From NCBI GenBank assembly GCA_002305255.1, contig DBQN01000004.1, positions 16,450 to 26,695 on the forward strand: DNA of 10,246 nucleotides, written 5' to 3'. The notes beneath the pieces were generated by a model. The model was given only the letters and a program-made list of their open reading frames with translations. It was not told where the DNA came from and made no database searches. Of the stretch, positions 1 through 5,742 are shown piece after piece. Made by a program: the position numbers and the translations under genes. The number at the start of each line of letters is the position of its first letter. Position 1 is the stretch's first letter. Origin of the DNA: Firmicutes bacterium UBA1393. Lineage in GTDB: Bacteria; Bacillota; DTU025.

Positions 1-3
1 GCC

Positions 4-648
4 ATGGAGGCACGCGCCGCCGAGGCGCTTCGCAAGAGAAAGGCAGTGCTGCGCGAAGTGGGCGAGTACGTACAGAGCATAGCCCTGGCCATGGTGCTGG
101 CTGTCGTCATAATGACATTCATCGGGCGTTCGTTCGTGGTCGAAGGAGCGTCCATGGAGCCTACCCTGCACAACAGGGAAAGGATCATCGTTGAGAAGGT
201 CAGCTACAGGTTCCACGGCCCGCAGCGCGGCGATATCGTGGTACTGAAGAACCCGTGGAGGCCCGACTTCACAGGGTGGGAAGCTGCCGCCGAGGCGATG
301 AGGGAGATCGTGGATCTATCAGGATCGATGCGACCGTATATCAAGAGAGTCATCGCAGTCGCGGGCGATACGATAGAGATTCATGACGGGATAGTCTATC
401 TGAACGGGCAGGCACTTGAGGAAGACTACATAGCGGAGCATCCGTGGGCCGATTATCCGCTGGTCACTGTGCCTGAGGGTCACGTGTTCGTAATGGGAGA
501 CAATAGAAACAACTCAGACGACAGCCGCGGAAGCGTCCGTTTCCTCAAGACCTCGCGTATCATGGGCAGGGCGATCTTCCGTTACTACCCGCTCAACCGC
601 GTGACAGCCATTTCGAGGCCTGACGTGTTCGACGTGTTCAATGACTAG
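4..648 (+). CDS. lepB: Type I signal peptidase (leader peptidase)
   Basis: Membrane-anchored serine protease that removes signal peptides from exported preproteins on the outer face of the membrane. The 214-residue product has one N-terminal membrane segment (about residues 22-41) after a charged cytoplasmic stretch. It carries the nucleophile motif GASMEPTL (Ser50), the general-base motif YIKRVIAVAGD (Lys114) and the late box GDNRNNSDDSRG (about 165-175), so the catalytic dyad is intact. Length and single-anchor topology fit Bacillota SipS-type enzymes. About 27 residues (roughly 84-110) lie between GDIVVLKNP and the lysine box, longer than is common in this family. The start is the first ATG in the window; the frame is open for the three bases before it, so a start further upstream cannot be excluded and no ribosome binding site is visible. 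Confidence 0.95.
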   Translation: MEARAAEALRKRKAVLREVGEYVQSIALAMVLAVVIMTFIGRSFVVEGASMEPTLHNRERIIVEKVSYRFHGPQRGDIVVLKNPWRPDFTGWEAAAEAMREIVDLSGSMRPYIKRVIAVAGDTIEIHDGIVYLNGQALEEDYIAEHPWADYPLVTVPEGHVFVMGDNRNNSDDSRGSVRFLKTSRIMGRAIFRYYPLNRVTAISRPDVFDVFND

Positions 649-751
649 GTAGGGCGGAGCGTGTGCGTGCGGGCCAGAGTCTTGTGGGGGTCCGACGCGT
701 CGGAAGATCGCAGAGATGGTCGATGACAGATGACATTTGGCACATGGATAC

Positions 752-786
752 AAAAAGCGACCCCCGTTGCATGGCAACGGGGGTCG
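752..786 (-). terminator. Intrinsic terminator of mscL
   Basis: A perfect 13-bp inverted repeat (758-770 and 774-786; arm CGACCCCCGTTGC) encloses a 3-nt loop. Read on the minus strand the hairpin is followed after one base by five Ts (752-756 complement), the classic Rho-independent layout, about 90 nt past the mscL stop. The plus-strand side has no T tract, so it probably acts mainly on mscL transcripts, although the stem could also slow transcripts arriving from the signal peptidase gene. Confidence 0.85.
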
Positions 787-875
787 TGTGGTATTCCACT
801 ACAAAGAGAACGCGCGCAGTGGGGCTTGTGCCAGGGTGATCCGCCTGACCGTGATCGGCTCGGTGGGCAGGTGAG

Positions 876-1331
876 TTACCTGACCGACAGCTCCGACGTG
901 CAGTGAGGGCACCTGACGGCCTTGATCGGGATAGCCGACAGACAGTAGGGGCACTCTTTCGTGGTCGGGGCAGCGGGTTCTTCCTTCACTGGCTTGGCAG
1001 CGACTGCCTTTGCACGGTTGATCGTCCTGACCACCAGGAACAGTGCAAACGCCACTATCAGGAAGTCGATCACGGTGTTAACAAACAGGCCAATGTTGAC
1101 GGTCGCTGCACCGGCAGCCTTGGCGTCAGCGAGTGACGCGAAGCCCTGCCTCGACAGGTCTATGAATATGTTCGAGAAGTCGACTTTGCCCAAGAGCATG
1201 CCAAGGGGCGGCATGAGTATGTCGCCGACGAACGACGTGATTATCTTGCCGAATGAAGCGCCTATCACTATTCCGATGGCCATGTCGAGCACGTTGCCCT
1301 TCATGGCGAAGTCGCGAAACTCCTTTAGCAT
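876..1331 (-). CDS. mscL: Large-conductance mechanosensitive channel MscL with C-terminal zinc ribbon
   Basis: Inner-membrane channel that opens under high membrane tension and releases solutes during hypo-osmotic shock. The 151-residue product starts with the family signature MLKEFRDFAMKGNVLDMAIG, has TM1 at about 15-44 and TM2 at about 78-103, and ends in a cytoplasmic tail with two CxxC pairs (Cys127/130 and Cys141/144), a predicted zinc ribbon not present in the E. coli protein. The start at 1331 is chosen because TAGGAGGG lies 9 nt upstream and the product then begins exactly at the family start; an in-frame ATG at 1352 would lie upstream of that site. It lies 230 nt downstream of tRNA-Leu on the same strand. 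No convincing dedicated promoter was seen, so read-through from the tRNA unit or a weak promoter are both possible. A terminator follows at 752-786. Confidence 0.95.
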   Translation of the reverse strand: MLKEFRDFAMKGNVLDMAIGIVIGASFGKIITSFVGDILMPPLGMLLGKVDFSNIFIDLSRQGFASLADAKAAGAATVNIGLFVNTVIDFLIVAFALFLVVRTINRAKAVAAKPVKEEPAAPTTKECPYCLSAIPIKAVRCPHCTSELSVR

Positions 1332-1486
1332 GGATATCAGCCCTCCTAACATGATCGTGCGTCAACTCCGCTACCGGCGGTGCGACAGCAGACCTCCCGC
1401 TGCTTCGAATAGTGATTCGCCGTGGCGGGGCGTTACCCTTCAACCGCGAGCTTGTGGAGTGGAGGCTGGGCAGGCAGAAACGGCAA

Positions 1487-1524
1487 GATGGACACTGAAT
1501 GGACATCGCCATTCAGTATCCATC
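1487..1524 (-). terminator. Long hairpin downstream of tRNA-Leu, possible terminator
   Basis: Arms 1487-1502 and 1509-1524 form a 16-bp stem around a 6-nt loop. In minus-strand RNA the only imperfect pair is a G-U wobble, whereas in plus-strand RNA the same position is a C/A mismatch, so pairing is better on the tRNA/mscL strand. The sequence after it on that strand is TTGCCGTTTCTG, a poor U tract. It may terminate or process the tRNA transcript, or be a separate structured element between tRNA-Leu and mscL. Confidence 0.45.
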
Positions 1525-1560
1525 TCAGAATACCTACTAGACACCTGTTTCAAAGGTTAT

Positions 1561-1644
1561 TGGTGCGAGAGGAGGGACTCGAACCCTCACGGGTCGCCCC
1601 GTCAGATCCTAAGTCTGATGCGTCTGCCATTCCGCCACTCTCGC
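1561..1644 (-). tRNA. tRNA-Leu (anticodon UAG)
   Basis: An 84-nt cloverleaf including an encoded CCA end (1561-1563 complement). The acceptor stem GCGAGAG pairs with CTCTCGC, and the anticodon stem TCAGA/TCTGA encloses loop CTTAGGA, giving anticodon TAG, which reads CUN leucine codons. The long variable arm expected of leucine tRNAs is present, and the T arm contains GGTTCGAGTCC. It lies 17 nt downstream of tRNA-Pro and is presumably co-transcribed with it. Confidence 0.97.
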
Positions 1645-1661
1645 TTGCACAGACGTAAAAA

Positions 1662-1738
1662 TGGTCGAGGTGCCGGGACTTGAACCCGGGGCCTCTTGGT
1701 CCCGAACCAAGCGCGCTACCAAACTGCGCTACACCTCG
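1662..1738 (-). tRNA. tRNA-Pro (anticodon CGG)
   Basis: A 77-nt cloverleaf with encoded CCA. Acceptor CGAGGTG pairs with CACCTCG, beginning with the C1 typical of bacterial proline tRNAs. Anticodon stem CTTGG/CCAAG encloses loop TTCGGGA, giving anticodon CGG for the CCG proline codon. The T arm contains GGTTCAAGTCC. It is the first gene of a two-tRNA unit with tRNA-Leu. Confidence 0.97.
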
Positions 1739-1764
1739 ACGCTGTTGTTTTGTGGCACATGATC

Positions 1765-1793
1765 AGTATACAGCCTCGCTGATTGGGTGTCAA
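1765..1793 (-). promoter_or_regulatory. Sigma-70 type promoter of the tRNA-Pro/tRNA-Leu unit
   Basis: On the minus strand a perfect TTGACA (1788-1793) is separated by 17 nt from TATACT (1765-1770), a near-consensus housekeeping promoter. The predicted start point lies about 20 nt upstream of the tRNA-Pro 5' end. Confidence 0.88.
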
Positions 1794-1875
1794 ACACAAC
1801 CGCTACTATTCGCCCATGGGCGGCATCGACAGATGGACGGGGCGAACTCGGGTGTGGTCAGACTTACGAGTTGGG

Positions 1876-1905
1876 TTGACACGTCTGCTGTGCCACGGGC
1901 ACAAT
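1876..1905 (+). promoter_or_regulatory. Candidate promoter of the uracil-DNA glycosylase gene
   Basis: TTGACA at 1876-1881 is followed after 18 nt by CACAAT (1900-1905), a four-of-six match to the -10 consensus; AATATA at 1903-1908 is an alternative with a longer spacer. A start near 1912 would leave almost no leader before the ATG at 1916, which favours the internal start codons of the gene. Confidence 0.5.
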
Positions 1906-1942
1906 ATACCTGTGCATGGAGCGGTGTGCGGGGGTGGCGCGA

Positions 1943-2542
1943 ATGGGTGAAGCCAGACAGATGAGTCTGTTCGAGACGCTAGAGGACGATGCACCAGTCG
2001 ACAGTCTATCGACCATTGCGGCACAGGTTCGCGCGTGTGAGAAGTGTGGGCTGTGCCGGGGCCGCACCAATGCCGTGCCGGGCGAGGGCGCTGCTGATGC
2101 AGACCTGATGTGGATAGGGGAGGGGCCTGGTGCCGACGAAGATAGGCTTGGTCGCCCCTTTGTCGGAAGATCGGGTCAACTGCTGACGCGCATGATCCGG
2201 AGCATGGGCATGAGTAGGGAACAGGTGTTCATCGGGAACGTAGTGAAGTGCAGGCCACCAAACAACCGGGCGCCGTTGCCCGATGAGATAGAGACATGTC
2301 TGCCGTATCTCGAGAGGCAGATAGCCCTCATAAGGCCGAGAGTGATCGTGTTGCTCGGCGCGTCAGCCCTACACGCCCTCGTGTCGCCAGGGGCCTCAAT
2401 CACCAGGATGCGAGGGCAGTGGCTCAAGCGGGGAGACGCGATGGTCATGCCCACGTTCCATCCGGCAGCATTGCTCAGGGACCCGAGTAAGAATAGGCTT
2501 GTATGGGAAGACATGAAGAAGGTAATGCTTGAACTGGGGTGA
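1943..2542 (+). CDS. Family 4 (iron-sulfur) uracil-DNA glycosylase
   Basis: Removes uracil from DNA to begin base excision repair. Numbering from the longest frame (ATG at 1916), the protein shows a CEKCGLC cluster (Cys41, Cys44) with later Cys112 and Cys128 spaced as expected for the [4Fe-4S] ligands of family 4, the active-site loop GEGPGADED (about 68-76), GRPFVGRSGQLL (about 79-90), and the DNA-intercalation motif TFHPAALLRDP (about 180-190). Start choice: ATG at 1943 has GGGGGTGG five bases upstream and gives 199 residues; ATG at 1916 would be almost leaderless from the predicted promoter, and ATG at 1961 (beginning MSLFETLED) is also possible. A TIGR04086-like membrane gene follows after 68 nt. 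Function is well supported; the exact N-terminus is not. Confidence 0.93.
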   Translation: MGEARQMSLFETLEDDAPVDSLSTIAAQVRACEKCGLCRGRTNAVPGEGAADADLMWIGEGPGADEDRLGRPFVGRSGQLLTRMIRSMGMSREQVFIGNVVKCRPPNNRAPLPDEIETCLPYLERQIALIRPRVIVLLGASALHALVSPGASITRMRGQWLKRGDAMVMPTFHPAALLRDPSKNRLVWEDMKKVMLELG

Positions 2543-2610
2543 GGCATACTCGTGACGGTGGCACAATACTCTTCCTTGTAGAGGAAGGGTAACGAGGAGG
2601 TGCCGCTAGC

Positions 2611-3012
2611 ATGAGACCCGGGTCGCCCTCTCAGGCGAACGCCAGGGCGAACATCCCCATTTGGCGAACGGCTCTGGCAGGCTTCGGAGTGAGCCTGGTC
2701 ACGACCTTTGTTCTATCCGCCATAGGTGGAGTCTTGATGACCGTGATGACGGTGAACGCGGCCACGGTCAACTCCGCAGTGCCGGTCATAGCATATATCA
2801 GCGCCGGCATGGGAGGGCTGTACGCAAGCCGCGCGGCAGGGGAAAGGGGAGGGCAGAATGGCCTTCTGGTCGGGGCTCTCTATCTCCTGGCGGTGTTGGC
2901 GGTGTCAGCGGCGGTGATAAGGGAACCGATAAGCATGTCAGTACTGGGCACTAAGGGCGGATCCATTCTGTTGGTAGGACTGGTGGGTGGCATCGTAGGC
3001 GTCAACGTGTGA
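2611..3012 (+). CDS. Four-helix membrane protein, TIGR04086-like
   Basis: Small, very hydrophobic 133-residue protein with four predicted membrane helices (about 19-46, 57-74, 84-103 and 112-132), rich in Gly and Ala. Length, topology and a GLLVGALYLLAVL-like third helix resemble the TIGR04086 family of Bacillota, whose function is not known. GAGGAGGTG lies 8 nt upstream of the ATG, a strong ribosome binding site. The upstream gap contains only a 6-bp hairpin without a U tract (2571-2587), so co-transcription with the glycosylase gene is plausible. A Rho-independent terminator follows at 3086-3119. The family assignment rests on general resemblance. Confidence 0.8.
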   Translation: MRPGSPSQANARANIPIWRTALAGFGVSLVTTFVLSAIGGVLMTVMTVNAATVNSAVPVIAYISAGMGGLYASRAAGERGGQNGLLVGALYLLAVLAVSAAVIREPISMSVLGTKGGSILLVGLVGGIVGVNV

Positions 3013-3085
3013 TCTCGAGCGGAGGCGTCGGTGGTTGATGACTTGTCCCAACTCCCTTGCGAGCAACAGCTTTTTTCGAGAGACT

Positions 3086-3119
3086 ACGGGCATCCGGCCA
3101 TGCCGGTGTGCCCGTTTTT
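3086..3119 (+). terminator. Intrinsic terminator after the membrane protein gene
   Basis: Stem ACGGGCA/TGCCCGT (3086-3092, 3109-3115) continues through a small internal loop into CCGGC/GCCGG (3094-3098, 3102-3106) with loop CAT, and is followed directly by TTTTT (3115-3119). It lies about 75 nt past the stop codon at 3012. Confidence 0.85.
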
Positions 3120-3232
3120 CGTTCCAAGCGACTCATTCTGTGGGCGGAAGGATTTTCGGACGCGGTGAAGAACAAGTAGGTGACTGGCTCAGGCCAGCGG
3201 ATATCAGAAAAAACGATAGGGGGGAATAAGAA

Positions 3233-3595
3233 ATGATACACCTGGCGCGTGAGGATGTCCTGCGCGGTCTGGAGCGGTTCCGCAGCATTGCCAAGCAGGA
3301 TTTCCTCGCGAGCAACCTCACGGACAATCCTGAGTTCTGGGCCAGCCAGGCCACAGCACGACGTGAGCAGTATGACAGGTTGATCGAGATGGTCAAGGTG
3401 TCGGGGGTGCCTGCAGCTGTTGAGCAGGCAGTGGAGTGGTACAGTGTGATTCCGCCTCTGCATGAGGAGCCCGAGTTCAGCCATCCCGAGTTGCGCGGCG
3501 CGAAGCAGGCTCTTGAGGTGTTCTTCAAGGCTGTTGGAATAGATAGGAAGACGATTCGTGAGGCCCGAGGCCAGAACAAGGCGGCGCGCATGTAG
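3233..3595 (+). CDS. Hypothetical protein, 120 residues
   Basis: Not recognised. The product is soluble, charged and mainly helix-forming, with no signal peptide, membrane segment or cysteine, and it ends in a basic tail (RKTIREARGQNKAARM). Two visible elements are DNPEFWASQATARREQYDRLIEMV (about 31-54) and AVEWYSVIPPLHEEPEF (about 66-82), with several aromatic residues. It looks real rather than a chance frame: AGGGGGGAATAAG places a strong ribosome binding site 7 nt before the ATG, the upstream gene ends in a terminator, and a clear terminator follows at 3642-3679. A short inverted repeat CTGGC-N4-GCCAG (3184-3197) lies upstream. It is convergent with lexA; no LexA box was seen in front of it. 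Confidence 0.75.
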   Translation: MIHLAREDVLRGLERFRSIAKQDFLASNLTDNPEFWASQATARREQYDRLIEMVKVSGVPAAVEQAVEWYSVIPPLHEEPEFSHPELRGAKQALEVFFKAVGIDRKTIREARGQNKAARM

Positions 3596-3641
3596 GCGCG
3601 TTGTTTTGCTACTACGGCCACATTCGGTTACACAATCGGTG

Positions 3642-3679
3642 ACCGCGCTGGGATTGACGGCCCAGCGCGGTTCTTTCTC
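3642..3679 (+). terminator. Intrinsic terminator after the 120-residue gene, abutting lexA
   Basis: A perfect 11-bp stem (ACCGCGCTGGG at 3642-3652, CCCAGCGCGGT at 3661-3671) with an 8-nt loop is followed on the plus strand by TCTTTCTC. Its U-rich side reaches the lexA stop codon (3678-3680). The minus-strand side lacks a U tract, so this serves the plus-strand gene; no separate lexA terminator was found. Confidence 0.75.
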
Positions 3680-4301
3680 AGTGTATCCTCCTGATAAGGC
3701 CTGTCACTTTGCCAAGCACGGTTGCTTCCGATGAGATGATAGGCGAGAATGCCGGGTTCGCCGGTTCGAGGCGTATATGCCCGTCTTCGCGGTAGAACCG
3801 TTTCACCGTGGCCTCTTCGTCGATCATCGCCACCACTATGTCACCATTGTTGGCACTAGACTGCTTGCGCACGATCACAAGGTCGCCATCGAGGATTCCT
3901 GCCTCGATCATGCTCTCTCCTACCACGCGCAGAAGGAATGCCTCATCCTCCTCTGCCATTGAGCGGGGGAGCGGTATATACTCGTCGATGTTCTCCACGG
4001 CCAGAATCGGGTTGCCGGCTGTGACTCGGCCCAGGAGAGGGATGCTGGCTACTTCGCGTGTTGCCGGCGGAAGGTCGTCGGCGTTGAGAAGCACCTCTAT
4101 GGCCCGCGGCTTGGTGGGGTCGCGCTTGATATAGCCTTTGGCTTCCAGGCTAGACAGGTATCCGTGTACAGTGGAGCTCGATTTCAGGTTCACCCCCAGA
4201 CAGATCTCGCGCACTGCCGGAGGATATCCTTTTGACTCAAGCTCATCGCAGATAAACTCAAGAATCTGCTTCTCCCGAAAGCTCAAAGGTGCCACAACCA
4301 T
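3678..4301 (-). CDS. lexA: LexA, SOS-response repressor and self-cleaving peptidase
   Basis: Dimeric repressor of the SOS regulon; RecA bound to single-stranded DNA stimulates its self-cleavage, which releases repair genes. The 207-residue product has an N-terminal winged helix-turn-helix (about 8-65; YPPAVREICLGVNLKSSSTVHG), the scissile Ala95-Gly96 bond in RVTAGNP, the catalytic Ser130 in GESM and Lys167 in ATVKRF. All key residues are present and length is normal. ATG at 4301 has GGGAG only 3 nt upstream; a GTG two codons on (4295) would sit at better spacing from the same site, so the N-terminus is uncertain by two residues. It is divergent from the YneA-like gene, and a LexA box covers the -35 region of its own promoter, indicating autoregulation. 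Confidence 0.97.
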   Translation of the reverse strand: MVVAPLSFREKQILEFICDELESKGYPPAVREICLGVNLKSSSTVHGYLSSLEAKGYIKRDPTKPRAIEVLLNADDLPPATREVASIPLLGRVTAGNPILAVENIDEYIPLPRSMAEEDEAFLLRVVGESMIEAGILDGDLVIVRKQSSANNGDIVVAMIDEEATVKRFYREDGHIRLEPANPAFSPIISSEATVLGKVTGLIRRIH

Positions 4302-4322
4302 CGACTCCCTTCACTAGTGACG

Positions 4323-4351
4323 AGTATAGCACAGTGCTGCAGGCGGTGCAA
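4323..4351 (-). promoter_or_regulatory. lexA promoter
   Basis: On the minus strand TTGCAC (4346-4351) and TATACT (4323-4328) are separated by 17 nt, and the -10 is preceded by TGC, an extended -10. The -35 overlaps the LexA box at 4348-4363. The predicted start point lies about 15 nt upstream of the lexA start codon. Confidence 0.75.
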
Positions 4352-4363
4352 ACAAGTGTTCGC
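4348..4363. promoter_or_regulatory. LexA operator 1 (SOS box) between lexA and the YneA-like gene
   Basis: GCAAACAAGTGTTCGC fits the Bacillus-type SOS box CGAAC-N4-GTTCG with one arm mismatch (CAAAC). It overlaps the lexA -35 and ends 7 nt before the -35 of the divergent YneA-like promoter, so a bound LexA dimer could repress both. Confidence 0.85.
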
Positions 4364-4370
4364 CCGAGGC

Positions 4371-4399
4371 TTGACTCGGAATATACGTTCTGGTATCAT
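4371..4399 (+). promoter_or_regulatory. Promoter of the YneA-like gene
   Basis: TTGACT (4371-4376), a 17-nt spacer and TATCAT (4394-4399) make a good housekeeping promoter. It is bracketed by LexA boxes at 4348-4363 and 4408-4421, with the predicted start point just before the second box. Confidence 0.82.
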
Positions 4400-4407
4400 C
4401 AGCTTAC

Positions 4408-4421
4408 CGAACATATGTTTG
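4408..4421. promoter_or_regulatory. LexA operator 2 (SOS box) at the YneA-like transcription start
   Basis: CGAACATATGTTTG is a near-perfect palindromic Bacillus-type SOS box with a single arm mismatch in the last triplet. It sits immediately downstream of the predicted start point, and its last base is the first G of the GGAGGT ribosome binding site. Confidence 0.9.
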
Positions 4422-4433
4422 GAGGTACTCGAA

Positions 4434-4805
4434 ATGAACGCCAGCACCACCTACATACCAAGGCACCAGGCTCGTCATGCCGGGAGGCGCAGGCACGCTG
4501 TCGGTGCGCCAAGGTTCGATTGGGCCCAGGCGCTGCGGATCGGCATGGCTGCAACAGCCGTGGCCGTTACGTGCCTTGTCATCTGGGCCGTGACTCAGGC
4601 TGTACCGGCAGAGAGTGCTGAGGGAATCGCCAGAACCGACGTTGTGGTTGTTCAGCCGGGCGACACACTCTGGAGCATAGCGAAGCGTGTGGGCGGTGAA
4701 GCCCGCGACCCCAGGGTCGTCATCGAGCAGATCCGAAACATGAATGACATTGAGGGTTCTGTGATCTGGCCCGGTCAGCAATTGGTGGTGCCTACCGATG
4801 TGTAA
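4434..4805 (+). CDS. yneA: YneA-like SOS-induced protein: membrane anchor plus LysM domain
   Basis: The 123-residue product has a basic N-terminus, one membrane segment (about 35-57) and a single LysM domain (about 70-119; VVVQPGDTLWSIAKRV through IWPGQQLVVP). This is the architecture of B. subtilis YneA, the SOS cell-division inhibitor encoded divergently from lexA, where it delays septation while DNA damage is repaired. LysM binds peptidoglycan, so the domain should face the wall. The start at 4434 is fixed by GGAGGT 7 nt upstream. Two LexA boxes flank its promoter, which supports SOS control. The N-terminal tail before the membrane helix (about 34 residues, rich in Arg and His) is long compared with what I recall for YneA. 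The division-inhibitor role is inferred from architecture, synteny and operators; a generic LysM protein is the alternative. Confidence 0.85.
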   Translation: MNASTTYIPRHQARHAGRRRHAVGAPRFDWAQALRIGMAATAVAVTCLVIWAVTQAVPAESAEGIARTDVVVVQPGDTLWSIAKRVGGEARDPRVVIEQIRNMNDIEGSVIWPGQQLVVPTDV

Positions 4806-4896
4806 CGTGTGGGGGTGTGCTCCCACGTTCGAATCCCCGCTGTGATACAACGTCGCATAATACACATTATGTTAACTAAGCGCGTGCAAACATAGG

Positions 4897-4917
4897 CGGG
4901 CCGTGCGCAGCGGCCCG
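4897..4917 (-). terminator. Weak hairpin downstream of the Fpg-like gene
   Basis: CGGGCCG (4897-4903) pairs with CGGCCCG (4911-4917) around a 7-nt loop, about 10 nt past the stop codon of the last gene of the minus-strand cluster. The following minus-strand sequence CCTATGTTTGC has only a short T run, so it is a marginal terminator candidate. Confidence 0.4.
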
Positions 4918-4926
4918 ACGAGAGCC

Positions 4927-5742
4927 CTACAGCGGCTGGCATGTTGGGCACACGTATGAACTAGTGGAGCCGGTCTTGATCTTCTCGATAGGAGTCCCGC
5001 ATTTCGGGCACGGACGGCCCTCGTTGTACCCCACCATCCAGTTGTCTGCCGTGTAGCCTCCCTGGCGCCCGTAGAAGTCCTTCTCGTAGTATGCCCCTCC
5101 CGCCAGTATGGCTGAGTCAAGAACGCGCCTCAGAGAGGCGTACAGAAGGTCGATTTCGGCCTGACTCAACGACGGGATGGGCCGATCCGGATGAAGGCCG
5201 GCTCCGAAGAGGATTTCATGTGCGTAGGCGTTTCCGACGCCGGAGATCTTCGACTGGTTGAGCAGAAATGACTTGATCCTGCCGCGGGCCCCTGAAAGCG
5301 CCGCACGAAAGGCCTCAACCGTCAGGCTCGAGTCGACCGATGGTCCGAGCGACGCGGTCATTGCGTGCTCGGTCAGGGCCTCGGTGCTCATCAGATGTAC
5401 GTGGCCAAACCACCAGAACCTGATCGTGAAACCCGAGCCATCCTCGAAGTCCATTCTGAACTGGTAGTTGGTAGCGGCATCGCCTGGTGTGGCAAAGTAA
5501 AGCATGTCAGCGCCCATTCCCAGATTGATCAGGAGCGTGTACGACGGCTCCATGGGCATGAAGAGCCACTTGCCCTTGTATGTCACATCCCCTACCCTCT
5601 TGCCAAATAATGTATGGCATAGCTCATCGGGTGGGATGTTCAGGCACTTGGGTTGGAGCGCTGAGGCCCCCGCAACGACCTTCCCTTTGAGTTCCTGTCG
5701 CGCCTGGTGCGACAGCACGACGAGTTCCGGCAGTTCAGGCAT
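4927..5742 (-). CDS. Fpg/Nei-family DNA glycosylase homologue (variant zinc finger)
   Basis: Predicted base-excision repair glycosylase/AP lyase of the formamidopyrimidine-DNA glycosylase fold. The 271-residue product starts MPELPEL, supplying the Pro2 nucleophile and Glu3, and keeps the N-domain lysine (Lys58 in YKGKWL), the helix-two-turn-helix (about 130-215; KISGVGNAYAHEILF with Asn171) and a C-terminal zinc finger (Cys245, Cys248, Cys265, Cys268). The zinc-finger arginine of classical Fpg/Nei, five residues before the third cysteine, is Thr260 here (TGSTSSYVCPTCQ), so it belongs to a divergent subgroup whose substrate should not be assumed to be 8-oxoguanine. The ATG at 5742 shares one base with the stop of the FmdB-type gene (TAATG), implying translational coupling; a longer in-frame start at 5796 is rejected because proline must follow the initiator Met. 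Confidence 0.9.
   Translation of the reverse strand: MPELPELVVLSHQARQELKGKVVAGASALQPKCLNIPPDELCHTLFGKRVGDVTYKGKWLFMPMEPSYTLLINLGMGADMLYFATPGDAATNYQFRMDFEDGSGFTIRFWWFGHVHLMSTEALTEHAMTASLGPSVDSSLTVEAFRAALSGARGRIKSFLLNQSKISGVGNAYAHEILFGAGLHPDRPIPSLSQAEIDLLYASLRRVLDSAILAGGAYYEKDFYGRQGGYTADNWMVGYNEGRPCPKCGTPIEKIKTGSTSSYVCPTCQPL

Noticed and set aside
961..1683. Long plus-strand open frame of 240 codons
   Set aside because: It runs antisense to mscL and across the tRNA-Leu gene; the proteins and RNAs on the minus strand have clear family signatures, so this is a shadow frame.
3035..3229. Possible 64-residue protein between the membrane gene and the 120-residue gene
   Set aside because: It contains the intrinsic terminator at 3086-3119, has no convincing ribosome binding site, and its composition looks random.
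4807..4827. Hairpin directly after the YneA-like stop codon as a terminator
   Set aside because: Only about five continuous base pairs (GTGGG/CCCAC) and no following T tract.
4856..4871. AT-rich inverted repeat CATAAT-N4-ATTATG downstream of the YneA-like gene
   Set aside because: Too short and AT-rich to be a terminator, no U tract, and no well-spaced promoter partner; noted as sequence only.
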